DNA of 64,000 nucleotides from Solen grandis (GCA_021229015.1 CM037781.1:36376759-36440758), one strand, 5' to 3'; counted from the first letter of the stretch, positions 38,074 through 50,133 are shown. Notes: generated from the letters alone by a model not told the origin. Made by a program: numbers and translations.

Positions 38074-40487
38074 GAACAGAACAGAACAGAACAGAACATA
38101 TCTTTTATTTTACCACAGATTACAAGTTGTAATAACAAGTGGATTAAATATACAATAGCAATTACAGTCATAGAAAAGTTTAACGGTGAGTGAATCAGTG
38201 GGGATGGTGGATTTGGATTTCGTTTTAAATTATTAATATAAAATATAGAAACAAACATATCTAGAGAAAAACAATAGATACAAAAGTCAGTTGGAGTGAT
38301 ATCCCGTGCCACACACACACACACACGCACACACACACATCACCTTGTATCCATGTATAGACATGTATGTGCATATGTATACATATATCTTTCAAACAAA
38401 ACTAGTAATATACGTGCGCACACACACACAACAAAAACTCACTGACATAACTTTATAGAACAATATGCATGTGTATACATTCCGATATTACATATTATTA
38501 TTAGTACAACACTGTCTTAGTCGAATGGAATCATAACGGAAGTTAAAATTGTCAAAACAGTATCATCAACGGTAATAATTTTGTCTAGGTCATTGCAGGT
38601 GTAGTTGTGTGGGTTATATGAGTCATCATATGTAGGGCATTGTTCATCATTTAAGGACGGCTGGTTAACAGAGCTGAAATAATTGTAAAACTTATCAGTA
38701 CTGGGAAAATGTTTTTGCTTTTTATTTCCCAACTTATTAAGTACATTCCAAAAATCTTTAGGCCTATGAGAACTCATACTGCGCAGTATACTTTCATTGG
38801 AATGTCTGTGTTTATTTAAGAAAGCGTGCATGGTCTGCTTATAATGTTTACTAGCCGTCTGTAACTTGTGTTTATTTTGGGGAGACCTATTCAGTTGATA
38901 TTTCTTACGCAATTTATTGTATATATGTCGTGCCTTCCTACATTGAGGCCCGAACCATGGTTTGTCATTTACTTTATGAATAAAATACCCATTGTTTCTT
39001 TTTGGGAATGAATTTTGTGCTGATGTTGAAAATGCCTTAGAAATTTCCATGGTAACCCCGTTAATAATTTGTTTTACAGAGATACTTTCATCATTAAATA
39101 GATCTAGTATTGTACTGGAATCAAGATGCTCATAAACATTATCTATAAAAGTTTGGCGTTTTGAGTTGTCCCACTTTACACGAGAATCTCCTTGGTTTGA
39201 TAATGTTGTGTTTATTTTCATAATTGACGGAATACGTATTTCCATGGATAATAGACAATGACCATCGGAGAACAGTGGATCTAATTCTATGACCTTAAAA
39301 CATTTCAGTAATCTAAGGCACTTAAATGAGCATATTGTGTAGTCTATTAGGGACACATTACGAAATGTCAGATCTCCGTGCACGTCTGGGTAACCCGCCC
39401 ATTTGCTATGTACAGGTTGTTTATTTTACAAATGTCTAAGAGTTTATGTCCTAGTTTATTGACTTTAGAACACTTTGATTTCCTGTCTTTAGGAATACCA
39501 AGGTTTGGAAGCTGCTGAAATGAATTCATATTGCTTAATATATCACCACTTAAATTAAAATGATCAGATAAAAAAACATCGAATTCAGCATCGTCAGGAA
39601 GATTTGAGGTATAGCTATTCGCATCTCCAGTTATTAATACATGATCATATTGATTACATTTAGAAGCTATGTCATTCTCAAATAAAAAAATACTCATTTT
39701 CATTATAAAAACGAGATTGCTGTGGGGGCACATACATACCGCCTATGATAATATTATTCTGATGTTGGTCTGACAATTTTAACCAATTAATGTATTCATT
39801 CTTTGACTCAAGTATGTCTATACTAGTATTACTCAATAAAGAGTCATGCACAAAAAACCCAATACCTCCTGACTTCCTTTTATACTTTTCAGATCTAGGT
39901 TTCGAGAAAAAAGTGTAATTGGGAATATTAACAATATCTGAGCAATCAACCTTAGTCTAAGTCACACAAAATATTGAGTATTTACTAACTTCTGCAACAA
40001 ATTCTGGATAATTTACCCTTGTTTTTAACCCACACACATTTAATGTTCCTATCTTAATGGTATCATTTTTATAACAGTTTTCTTTACTTTCAGATGATGA
40101 CGGGACAGAATCATGCAGCATGGAGGAAACGGTGACACCAGGGTTACAGGAACTGACGTAAACTGAAACTGAAGCAGTTGCTGTTGGCTTCTTGTTTCGT
40201 AATGCTCACAAAAAGTTTGTGTAGATGAACACGGCTTATCGGCACATTCTGAGCAGAAAAACACATTAATGGGGACATCCAAGACATCTTTTGAAACTTG
40301 GGAACTACTTCTGTCTAAAAATACATGGACATTATTGTTATTTAAGTCAGGTTTTTTAAAATAACATGTTGAGTTTCTACACTGTTCACAATCTGCGAGG
40401 TGGGAGAAAGATCTTAATAGTGACTGGGGAGAACTTTGGAGATAATCACATGAAGATCGTACAGACGGCGTTAAAGATTCACATTTG
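38074..40487 (-). mobile_element. CR1/L2-like LINE, 3' half (split element)
   Basis: The minus-strand element ends in (TGTTC)n (plus strand GAACA units, 38,074-38,098). It carries ORF2 up to 40,487, where a plus-strand L1-like LINE begins. Its 5' half with ORF1 resumes at 45,275 beyond that insertion. The 15-bp sequence at the break is present on both sides, and the reading frame continues when the insert is ignored. The (CA)n tracts at 38,309-38,340 and 38,415-38,430 sit in the 3' UTR. Confidence 0.85.
38517..40487 (-). pseudogene. LINE ORF2: zinc-finger-like N-terminus, endonuclease, RT lost
   Basis: From the insertion junction the frame runs through a cysteine-rich segment (CEQCRNSTC, then CSECADKPC at about 40,255) to 40,049. 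After a -1 shift it enters the endonuclease: IGTLNVCGLKTR near 40,050, a broken CVT-x-TKVDCSD, GGIGFFVHDSLL, MYVPPQQSRFYNENE, LITGDANSYTS, LLDICKINNLYIANGR and SDGHCLL. The region linking endonuclease to RT is intact (KPWFGPQCRKARHIYNKLRK, then PKDFWNVLNKLGNK). The frame ends at 38,517, just where RT should begin, and runs straight into 3' UTR, so the whole RT catalytic domain is missing. Stops and shifts make it non-functional. Confidence 0.82.
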
Positions 40488-43400
40488 ACCGCAGCCTAGT
40501 AGAACTGGTACTATAACCGTTTACACACACGAGGTTAAAAGTAGGCTTCTAGGTGTACAATTATATTTTCTTAACACCTGATTTGAATACATACTATCTT
40601 GTTGAAGTTCGTTTATGTACCAAGATCATCTTAATTGATGTTTTAAGGTGTGATATTCTATAAACAATAATTTGTTGATCTATTGGATAGGTCTCTACAC
40701 ATTGGATATAAAATGATACTAGTACACAGTTCTATATATACATTCATGTGTGTTTTGAAAAATTAAGTAGACCTAAATCACAACTCTACATGATTGTCTG
40801 TAACTTCACAAACTGCAATTCCTCTAGATATCTTTGTTGTTGTTGTTTTTTTTTCTCACAAAACCATGATAGATATTTTGATTTTTTGCAAATCACTTTC
40901 TTTGTTGATGTTTATTTCACTTTTTCAGGTTGGTGGGAAGTTAGTATTTGTCAGTTGGAGGTCAATACAGTTTTTGTTGGTCAGTTGTCCAGGGCTGCAG
41001 AAAGTTCAATATCTCATACTTGATAATGGCAGGTAAACTAAGAATTGCATCTATGCATGTACAGGGTTTAGGGGATGTCAGTAAAAGAAGAGACGTTTTA
41101 AATTTCCTTAAAATGAAAATTTTTAATATAATATGTATTCAAGATACTCATTTTACAAATAATGAGGAAATGTTTACTCGTAATTTATGGGGATTTGAAT
41201 GTTTTTTCAGTAATTACAGTTCGCAAGCAAGAGGAGTGGCAATATTGATAAATAATAACTTTGATTTTAAACTGAGAGATATAGAGAGAAATAATAGTGG
41301 TAATCTAATAATATTGCATTTCACCTCTAACGAAGAAGATTTAACACTATTTTGTATTTATGGTCCAAATAAAGATGAACCACTCTTTTATGAAAGAGTA
41401 AAAAATAAATTAGCAGTTTTTGATAATATGTGTATTTTGGTAGGTGACTTCAACCTTGTTTTAAATCCACAAATTGATTATTTTAACTATTTACATATTA
41501 ATAACCCTAAAGCCAGGGACAAAGTATTAGAAATTATGCTTGAACTTGATCTTATTGATTGTTGGAGAGAAGAACCTATGGAAAAGAAAAAAATCACATA
41601 GTTGAAAAAGAATCCACTGAAACAAGCACGTTTAGATTTCTTTTTAATTTCAAGTTTATTGTTTTCAAAATTAGAAAAAGCTGATATTGTTCCAGGTTAT
41701 AGGACAGATCACTCAATGGTTACAATAGTTATCTCTCTTGCCAAAATAAATAAGGGCTCTTCATATTGGAAATTTAATGATTCTCTATTAAAAGAACCAG
41801 ACTATGTTAGCAAAATAAAAGGGACAATACAGAGGGTTAAACAACAATATCCAATATTACCTGAACAGACAAATGTTGATAATTTTAGTAATAATGAGCT
41901 TAAGCTAAAGATTGATGATAAACTTTTCTTTAAAAGGTGAATCAATTCATATGCTACTTTTAAGAAAAGACAAGAGTTGGATAAACAAAAACAGCTGATA
42001 AATGAAATTAAAACGCTATCAAACAATAGAGATGGCAATGAAAATTCTTTAGAAGAAAAGAATAGGGAATTATTTGACTTAAGACAAAAGTATTTAGCTG
42101 GAAAATTAATTAGATCAAGAGCAAAATGGATGTACGAAGGTGAAAAACCCTCAAACTATTTTTGTAATTTAGAGAATCGTAATTTTGTATCGAAGTTAAT
42201 GAATAAACTACAGTCAAAAAATGGTGACTTACTGGTTGAATAAAAAGATATAATCAGTCAAACAATGAATCATTATAAAACTCTATATGCGAAAGGATCA
42301 GTAAGCTCGTTTAATCCAAACATACTATTTAATAACATTAATATATCTAAAGTATCTGACCCGGAACAAATATTACTTGGAGAAAAAAATATCAAACAAA
42401 GAAATGCTTTAATGTCTTAAAAAAATGAAAAACAACTCCTCTCCTGGGAATAGTGGTTTTACCGCCTCTTTTTATAAATTCTTCTGGAAAGACGTAGGAG
42501 ATTTCTTACTAAGATCAGCTAACAGTGCTTATGAAACAGGAGAGATGTCTGTATCTTTCAAACAAGGAGTTATAAACTGCATACCTAAAGGTAATAAGGA
42601 CAAAACATTATTAAAAAATTGGCGTCCCATTTCACTATTAAATGTTTCCTATAAATTGGCTTCATCGGTTATTGCATCTCGTATGAAAAAGGTCCTTAAT
42701 AACATAATTAGTGAAGATCAGAGTGGATTTCTACCTGGTAGATAAATTGGAGATAACATTAGACTTATTTATGACATTCTGTCTTTCACAGAGAACAACA
42801 ATATACCAGGAATGTTACTTTTACTGGATTTTGCGACAGCATTTGATTCTATTTCATGGGATTTCATGTTAAATATTTTGAAGTTTTTTAATTTTGGAGA
42901 CAAATTTATTAGATGGGTTAAACTGTTTTACACAAATATAGAGTCATGTGTCATAGTTAATGGTCATTTATCAGATTGGTTCCCTGTACATCGCGGCTGT
43001 CGTCAAGGCGATCCTCTGTCCCCATATCTTTTTATAATTTGTGCTGAAATACTAGCTTTATTAATAAAAAATACCCCAGATATAACAGGAATAAAGTGTA
43101 ATACAGCAGAATTTGTAATCTCACAATATGCAGATGATTCTACATTAATGCTAGATGATTCTGAAGTATCTCTGCGACAAACTATGAAAGTTTTGAAATT
43201 CTATGCTGATATCTCAGGTTCGTGTCTAAACATTGATAAAACTAAAGCTGTTTGGATTGGTTCAATGAAAAATAATAACACAAAACTATGTCCAGACTTA
43301 GGACTAAGATTGGAGAATAATACCTTTGATTTGCTCGGTGTGCATTTCTCAACCAATTTAAATGATATTACCCAACTAAATTTTAGAACTAAAATAGAAG

Positions 43401-45274
43401 ACATTAACAGTTTATTGAAATGCTATTCAAAAAGACTTTTAACCCCTATTGGTAAGATTGTAGTTATAAAAACTTTAGCTCTCCCAAAAATTATTCACTT
43501 AATTTTAAGTTTGCCTAACCCTCCTGAACAAATGATCAATAATTTACAAAATATTTGTTATAAGTTTCTATGGAGTGAAGGGCCAGATAAGATAAAGAGA
43601 AACTGCATAGTGCAACCATATAATAATGGGGGTTTAAGAATGTTAGACATAAAAAAGTTTATAACAGCATTAAAGAGTACATGGTTAAGGAGGCTATTAA
43701 CAAAAGAATCTAAATATTTGGATTTTATTAAGGAAACAATCCCTTTTATAACTGACTTCACTGTTTTTGGATGTGACTACATTAAGGATAAAATTCATTT
43801 AGTTTCAAACAATTTCTGGAAGGATGTGCTCAAATTTTTATTGAGGAAAGTTTGCTCATTGATAGGGTTAATTGTCAGTTTATATCAATATGGCATAATA
43901 AGTTATTTAAAATTGGAGGAAAAAGTTAAAAAGTTTTATATTCAAAAGATATTATGATAAAGGAATCTGTTATGTTCAGGACCTTATTGGCAATAATGGT
44001 GAACTGATTTCATTTAATGAATTTGTAAATAAGTGGAATGTAAGAACAAATTTCTTACAATTTCAAAGTCTGATTAATTGTATAAAAAGAACTCTTGTTT
44101 TATGTAATATAAAACTCCCTCTTAAAAAAGAAACTTGTCCTACTCAACCTCTTATTGTTAAAGTACTTTGTAGTTCAAATAAAGGTTGCCGTAGAGTGTA
44201 TGATGTTCTTTTGCAGAACACCAATATAAAATTAAAGTCACAAAATAAATGGACAATTGAACTTAATTTTCCAGAGTACTTTAAGTGGGATTTCATCTAT
44301 GATATCCCATTTTATGTGACAAAAGATTCCAAACTTCAATGGCTTCAGTATAGAATAAATCACAGAATTTTAGGCACAAACCGACTGTTATGCAAAATGA
44401 GTCAGATAAATGTTCTTTTTGTCATGCTCATGCAGAAAGTATACAACATTTGTTTTATGAGTGTAAATATGTTGACTCCTTTTGGATCTCAATTAAAAAT
44501 TGGTTGAGAACCATTTCTTCTAATATTTTTACAAATTGGTCAAAAAGTGATATTATTGTAGGAAAGAAAAAACTACACAGTTCTAAAAAAATTTAAAAGT
44601 AAAATGAAAAATACATTTCCAAAATTGGACTCGTTTAAGTTTCAGTTAAGATCTTACATCTTAAGTGAAAAATATTATGCCACAAAATCTGACACTCTTA
44701 ATAAATTCAACATAATCTGGGATGATTTTGCAGCTCTCTGGAGGACTGACCAATAATTACAAAATTATGACTTATATATTAAATAAAATTCTTTTAATAT
44801 TACTTACATGTTTCCAGCCACTTCTACACCAACCTTAAAGGCACACAGTAACATCATGTGTGCAATTTTGTGTTTGACCCTGGGAAGACACACACTAACA
44901 AAGCCTTAGCCTTAAATTTATTTATTTGTTTTAAAGAAATAATTTATCTCAATATTTTTTATTGTTCATACTGTAATTCAAATACATACTTTTTTCATAT
45001 ATTAAAAGAATTGTAGACTTTTAAGAAAAGAACAATAACAATTTTCAGAAAGCTATTCGACTATGTTATACAGTTAAGTCTACCCTTTTATTAAGCTGAG
45101 TCAACACTAGATACTCTATTGTTGTTGTCTTTTTTCTATCACCTTTGCGCTTAAGATAAAACTAAAATATATATATCTATTTTCTGAAAAAATGAAATAC
45201 ATAATGTTTTATGAATTGGATATATGTATGCGAAATTGTATGTTTTTTTGAAAATAAAAGAAAATTACAAAAAA
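40488..45274 (+). mobile_element. L1/Tx1-like LINE inserted within another LINE, 15-bp TSD
   Basis: The insert is bounded by exact direct repeats AAAGATTCACATTTG at 40,473-40,487 and 45,275-45,289. It begins with about 540 bases of non-coding or truncated sequence, then endonuclease and RT on the plus strand (41,026 to about 44,752), then about 500 bases of 3' UTR ending in an A-rich tail (45,251-45,277). No ORF1 was found, so the copy is 5' truncated or ORF1 has decayed beyond recognition. Long target duplications and a poly-A-type tail fit the L1 group rather than the CR1/L2 elements around it. Confidence 0.88.
41026..44752 (+). pseudogene. L1/Tx1-like LINE ORF2 (endonuclease, RT, C-terminal zinc knuckle)
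   Basis: Translation starts as MAGKLRIASMHVQGLGD with the endonuclease (IICIQDTHF, VAILINNNF, IYGPNKDEPLFYE, LVGDFNLVLNP, LDFFLISS, TDHSMV). The RT shows LKNWRPISLLNVSYKL, LDFATAFDSISWDFM, GCRQGDPLSPYLF, the catalytic YADD at 43,127-43,138 and NIDKTKAVWIGS, a set typical of the L1/Tx1 lineage. A CSFCHAHAESIQHLFYEC knuckle lies at about 44,411-44,464. The frame is mostly continuous, with nonsense codons near 41,599 (TAG, probably from TGG), 41,938, 42,241, 42,418 and 42,743, then frameshifts around 43,830-43,960 and 44,395. All key catalytic motifs survive, so the insertion is younger than the surrounding relics, but this copy cannot make a full protein. Confidence 0.9.
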
Positions 45275-46620
45275 AAAGATTCACATTTGTCATTACGGAT
45301 TACATTTGAAGTCACAGTAAGCTGACTCACGGGATTTTCCACGATCCCCGGAAGCCCCTAATCAGCCTTTGCGGAGCAGCCAGCTGGAGTTTCGCACACG
45401 GGTCCAGTCTTGTCGGGTGCAACAGATGCCTGGAATGAGGTACATGTGTTTTTAATTGGTTTGTGTACATCCAGTAGGTAACCGGGCTTCATCCCTGACG
45501 TAGATATGTGTGTATTTGAAGTGGGAGTGTCGCCAGTCGTGTTGTCATTGGTGACCATATCATCCTCGCCACTTTGCTGATCATCGCTGACGGAGATATG
45601 TGGCTGGCCATTGACAGGTTCCGTGTCAGATTCATCAATGGCTCGCTGGAACAGCTCTTGTACTCGTTCCTCTACATTGGAGTTTCTTGAGCCTCGCAGT
45701 ATGGAATGCCATCCCGGGAATAAATCACGGACAATATCGCCATTAACTTCTAAGGCCGCAGGATACCTCAGCTTCACCTTGCGAGGGCCAAATCTGCTCC
45801 TAGCATCTTTAAAGTCGGACCAAAGTTCTCGACGGGCCTGGGCAATTTCGCGTGGGTAGTCCCTGGAGACGCCATATGTGGTACCCCGTAATAAATGTAC
45901 CTTCGACATAACAGTGTCAACATCACTTGGACTACTGAAAGTGACCATAATCGTTCTGTGACGAGGGTTCTGTCGACCGTGCGAGTTAGGTTGCCGTCTA
46001 CCGAGTCTGTATGCATGTACGATTGACACATTTCCATCAGGAATATTGAACTGTTCGTTAAGGAACTTAAGAATGATGCCACGGCAATCGTCGTTACCAA
46101 TGACTTCTGGGTGACCATTAAACAATAAATTGTTTTTGAGCATACGGGCCTCCATTTCAATACTTCTGTATTCTAATAACCGAAGCCGGGCCTCCATGAC
46201 ATCTTGTTTGGCCGATTGATAGTGATAATTTTTAGATAAATGTTCAATTCCTTTACATACAGACCCTAATGCAGACATCATACTGATCATTGTTGATAGT
46301 TTGTCATCAGTATTAAGTTTATCAAATTGATCTTGGGACGGTAAGTGTTTCATACCAGTAACTGAATGTGGGAGGGGTGACCCATGCGACGTGGCGCTCG
46401 ATGACCTTCGTTGTCTCTTTCGTAATTGAGATGTGAATCCTTCGCTCAATGGGGCAAATTTACCTCTCTGTAATTGTAGTCCATTTTCATATTAAACTGC
46501 TCCAGTTCAAAAAACCAATTGTCTTCTGTTTTCTTCTAAGTTTAAATCACTCAAACAATATTTTTCCCTAGCGATTAAAAACATGTCCGCCATACTCTCA
46601 CTCACCGGAAGTACTCTTTG
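45275..46620 (-). mobile_element. CR1/L2-like LINE, 5' half (ORF1 part of split element)
   Basis: This is the upstream continuation of the element at 38,074-40,487. It holds ORF1 (46,449-45,358), a TAG, and the first 27 codons of the ORF2 frame before the L1-like insertion. The 5' limit near 46,620 is a guess; no target duplication was found. Confidence 0.75.
45358..46449 (-). CDS. LINE ORF1 protein (L1-ORF1/transposase-22 type), intact
   Basis: An uninterrupted 363-codon frame begins at the ATG at 46,449. The N-terminus is basic and serine-rich (KRQRRSSSATS). Residues about 40-105 are coiled-coil-like. Residues about 105-190 form an RRM-like domain (KNNLLFNGHPE, then VHAYRLGRR, TIMVTF). Residues about 191-245 give the C-terminal domain (GVSRDYPREIAQARRELW), followed by an acidic tail (DESDTEP, SGEDDM). 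This is the architecture of L1-type ORF1 RNA-binding chaperones. It lacks a 2A motif, unlike the ORF1 at 30,554-31,777. The TAG stop (45,358-45,360) is followed by GG and an in-frame ORF2. Survival of the frame despite a dead ORF2 suggests a fairly recent element; retention as a host gene is possible but unsupported. Confidence 0.85.
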   Translation of the reverse strand: MSEGFTSQLRKRQRRSSSATSHGSPLPHSVTGMKHLPSQDQFDKLNTDDKLSTMISMMSALGSVCKGIEHLSKNYHYQSAKQDVMEARLRLLEYRSIEMEARMLKNNLLFNGHPEVIGNDDCRGIILKFLNEQFNIPDGNVSIVHAYRLGRRQPNSHGRQNPRHRTIMVTFSSPSDVDTVMSKVHLLRGTTYGVSRDYPREIAQARRELWSDFKDARSRFGPRKVKLRYPAALEVNGDIVRDLFPGWHSILRGSRNSNVEERVQELFQRAIDESDTEPVNGQPHISVSDDQQSGEDDMVTNDNTTGDTPTSNTHISTSGMKPGYLLDVHKPIKNTCTSFQASVAPDKTGPVCETPAGCSAKAD

Positions 46621-47672
46621 AAGTTGATGACTATCATTCCTATATTTTTCTATATAATGAATGTCAAAATACGCATAAAGCGGGTTTTTGGCAGGCTAAA
46701 AATATTATTTCTATTAAAATTACATTACATTCGTGAAGTATTCTATGGTGTCTAAGCATTACCTCAATATATATTTTTTAAGAAAATTGGATAATGGGAT
46801 ATTGCTTCCATTTTAGTTTGAAAATGACGAATTTCGCCTCTGAACCGTAATTTTATTCTCACGCTTCCGTGTACTGTGTACTGGCTCCAAACATACAGAG
46901 TAGTGGTTGATGCAGTTACAACAGTTGTGAAAGTATAAGTTTTTATTGTATCTTCATGATATATAAATATATATACACATTATATATTAGAATGCGTAGT
47001 TCAATCATCGTCTTACTGTAATTACATTTTTTTTCTTTGTTTTCAGCATGTTATGAAACTGTATTAAATTTTGTTGTGATTGCATTCTTCATCTTTAAGG
47101 AACGCTTAAAATAAAATAAATAATTGAGAAAAAATAACCAGTATAATTGCTGCATAAATAGTGGTTTTTGCTGTCGTTGTTATAATTATCACATTCGTAT
47201 TGAGTCTCAGAAATTCTCAGTAACCTTTGCAAGTTTCCAGTTTACGTCGGCAAGTCTTTGATGGTGATACAAGAAGCGAACCCTTTCTACAAAACGTTGA
47301 ATGACTGAAAATTCTCCCTAAATATTAATACATAATTTATATATAAGAGGGTCTAAAAACTCTTACGTATTGTTTCTTTCAACATACTTATCCAGTACTT
47401 AATAATAAGTAACTTTATTTGTAAGGATATTGAAAGTCTACTCGGCTAAACTCATAACTCACGATGAATTAGGTGTTTTAAATATAACAAACTAATTGAG
47501 ATTTTAGACCCAACTATTATATAAAAAATTGATGAAAAACATATTTGATCTGTTTTGTTAATCACATACTACATGTAATACTAAACAAAACTATATGATT
47601 ATTTGTGTATTAGAGAGAGACAGAAAGAGAGAGATAATAAGAGAGAGTCGTGTATATCCATGTTATCTTTTT
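46621..47672. other. AT-rich intronic DNA
   Basis: Nothing recognised apart from a short GA-rich run at 47,612-47,646. Confidence 0.45.
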
Positions 47673-48576
47673 AGCTCACATGAGCACAACGTGCTCAAGG
47701 TGAGCTTTTCTGATCGCCTTTTGTCCGGCGTCCGTCGTCCGTGCGTCCGTGCGTCAGTGCGTCCGTGCGTCCGGCGTCAACAATTGCTTCAAACAACATC
47801 TCCTCCTAAACGGCTTGGCCAATTTGAAAAATATTTTGCAGGAATGTTCCTTGGATGAAGCTCTACTAAAGTTGTATAAATGGTTCTGGTCCATTGCATA
47901 ATTAGGTCACAGGAACTAAAAATAGATTTTAAAAATGCAAACTTTGAAAATCTTCTTCTGCAAAACTACAAGGCCTAGAGCTTAGATATTTGGTATGTAG
48001 CATCATCTTATGGGCCACTACCAAGATTGTACAAATCATAGCCCTATGATGATAAATGACCCCACACCAGGGGTCACTTGTTTTACATAGAGTTATATAG
48101 AAAAATCTTAAAAAGTCTTCTTCTATGAATCCATAAGGCCTAGAGCTAAGATATTTGGTATGAAGCATCATCTTATGGGCCACTACCAAGATTGTACAAA
48201 TCATAGCCCTATGGTGATAAATGACCCCGCACCAGGGGTCACTTGTTTTACATAGAGTTATATAGGAAAATCTTAAAAAAATCTTCTTCTATGAATCAAT
48301 AAGGCCTAGAGCTAAGATTTTTGGTATGTAGTAGCATCTAATGGTTCATTACAAAGATTTTCAAAGTCTTGGCCCTACGGTGATAAATGACCCTGCGCCC
48401 AAGTCTTCTCTGAAACCATATGGCCCATTGCTTAGATATTTGGTGTGTAGTATTGTCATTGGTAAAATGTTTTAGATTAAGTAATATCAGAATCCTTGTC
48501 TGTTTAAAAACCTTGACATCAGTTGAAGCAATGGTACTCAGGTGAGCGATTCAGGGCCATCATGGCCCTCTTGTTT
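47673..48576. mobile_element. hairpin-ended dispersed repeat (0.9 kb) with internal tandem units
   Basis: The left end is AGCTCACATGAGCACAACGT with a perfect stem TGAGCAC/GTGCTCA (47,681-47,697), then a GTCCGTCC-type run. The right end is CAGGTGAGCG followed by the palindrome AGGGCCAT-C-ATGGCCCT (48,553-48,569) and CTCTTGTTT. The ends form an imperfect inverted repeat (GCTCACATGAGCAC versus complement GCTCACCTGAGTAC). TTTAG flanks both sides and may be a target duplication. Inside are three roughly 165-bp tandem units. There is no transposase. Elements with these ends are very common in bivalve genomes; whether they are MITE or Helitron derivatives I cannot say. Confidence 0.75.
47945..48440 (+). 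repeat. about 165-bp tandem repeat, three copies
   Basis: AGGCCTAGAG recurs at 47,971, 48,136 and 48,302, each followed by an AGATATTTGGTATG-like block and a TGATAAATGACCCC block. Units one and two also share GACCCC-ACACC/GCACC-AGGGGTC, a short hairpin. The third unit is more diverged. Confidence 0.88.
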
Positions 48577-49925
48577 AGTATTTTATGCAGTAATATTTTG
48601 TATACTGGCCGTCAATAAATTTATAGCCGATACCCGTGCCACAACATCTAAGAAATTTCAAGCTGCGTCAAAAGTTTGGATAGTCAAAAAACCACCACAT
48701 AAACTTTACTTTTTCATGAAATTTCGAATAATAGTCAAATAAAAGATTTTTTTTCAATTATCTTAAAATAAAAAATGTGAACAGTGTTTAGCAATTATTA
48801 TGCAAGGACAGAAAACTGTAAGTCGCAGGACGATCAGATTTTATTGACGGATGAATTATTTACTTTGTTTAGTATGCTAAATATCATTAATACTTTGATT
48901 ATCAAAGACATGTTGTACGTTGTGTTATTCTCAAGCTGTTGACACGCCTTATTCTTATCAGCAGTTTCATGCGTGACTGATCACTTCCGGCCTGTATGTG
49001 TTTAAGCCATATGTCGGTTATGTAATGACTGCAGGGGGCAGTGTAGAGTTACTCAAGCCTTAATTTTTGGAAGTTAAAGGCACTCAAAATACCCTTTGTT
49101 GTCGACCCCCCCCCCCCACTATCACCTTCCATGATGAAAGAAGAATGTCACCCAGCGGGAACCCAATAAACCAACTAGTGGTGTCTGTATTTCACGCTTG
49201 GTGAACATCCCCCCCCACAATATTGTACCATTATGAATTATTATTATTTTTATCGGAATATGGATAGCATTTAAAATCACCCATGAAGAAATTTATCATC
49301 AGAGAAAATTGTACCATTTTGCATTGTTACTTATTTTTATCTTATTTATTGTTTATGGATAATTAAACGATAATGATAATAGAAGTCTCTTATCATTAAT
49401 CATGTTAAGGCAGTAATAATATTTAGTTTGACTGTTTTCATAAACCTTTCAACTTTGTTGACATGCGTTATAATAAAACATAATTATTGTAAGTTCAATA
49501 TTTTACTGAATTCTTATAATAAGGTTTTAAAAAAAATCATTTGTCACAGATCAGCTGGTCTGAATTACGCTTATTTCATAAAATCGAATTCCTTAGAATT
49601 TATTAACACAGTGTGTTTATTACACTCTTTTTAACCCATAACTCTGTTTTTATTTTAGCAATAATTAATACAGGTATAGAACAGATATTGATTGTGACTG
49701 ATATCTGTGACCCTCTCATCCCATCCTAAGGCAATTTCAGCCTTCTGCTGGGTCCAGGCAGATAAGACCGTGAAGTACCCACATTCCATGCATACCAACT
49801 TTCAATGCCTTTAATTACTTTCTTAAAGATTAATATGGTACATTATTCCTAACTTTTACTTTATTACCAATTAGATTTAGATCTTGTTGTTAAAATGCTA
49901 TGAGATTTCTTAGTGTAAATTCCAA
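48577..49925. other. AT-rich intronic DNA
   Basis: Two C-runs (about 49,107 and 49,210) and nothing else recognisable. Confidence 0.45.
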
Positions 49926-50028
49926 TGAGGGAGAGAGAGAGAGAGAGAGAGATAGAGAGAGAGTATTGATGCCTAAATATGAGATGTAGACTATGTAGTA
50001 TGGTGTGTGTGTGTGTGTGTGTGTGTGT
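49926..50028 (+). repeat. (GA)n and (GT)n microsatellites
   Basis: A GA tract at 49,928-49,964 and a GT tract at 50,003-50,028 are separated by unique sequence within a LINE 3' end. Confidence 0.9.
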
Positions 50029-50133
50029 TAGAATACCGACTGATCAGTGACAGATTGCATGTTTGTATTATTGATGCAACTATGTACTATGTACACGTTG
50101 AGATACAATAAATATCTGTTCTGTTCTTAAAGA
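49965..50133 (+). mobile_element. LINE 3' end fragment with (TGTTC)n tail
   Basis: ACTATGTACACGTTGAGATACAATAAATATCTGTTCTGTTCT has the same AATAAA plus TGTTC-repeat end as 17,530-17,560. Only the 3' UTR is visible, so this is a short 5'-truncated insertion. Confidence 0.6.

Noticed and set aside
45325..45345. GIVENPV after the ORF1 stop, superficially like a 2A motif
   Set aside because: It lacks the Asp and the final Gly-Pro of DxExNPGP and lies after the stop codon, so it is not a 2A site.
45611..46160. Alternative frames over ORF1 of the split LINE
   Set aside because: Shadows of the intact 363-codon minus-strand ORF1.
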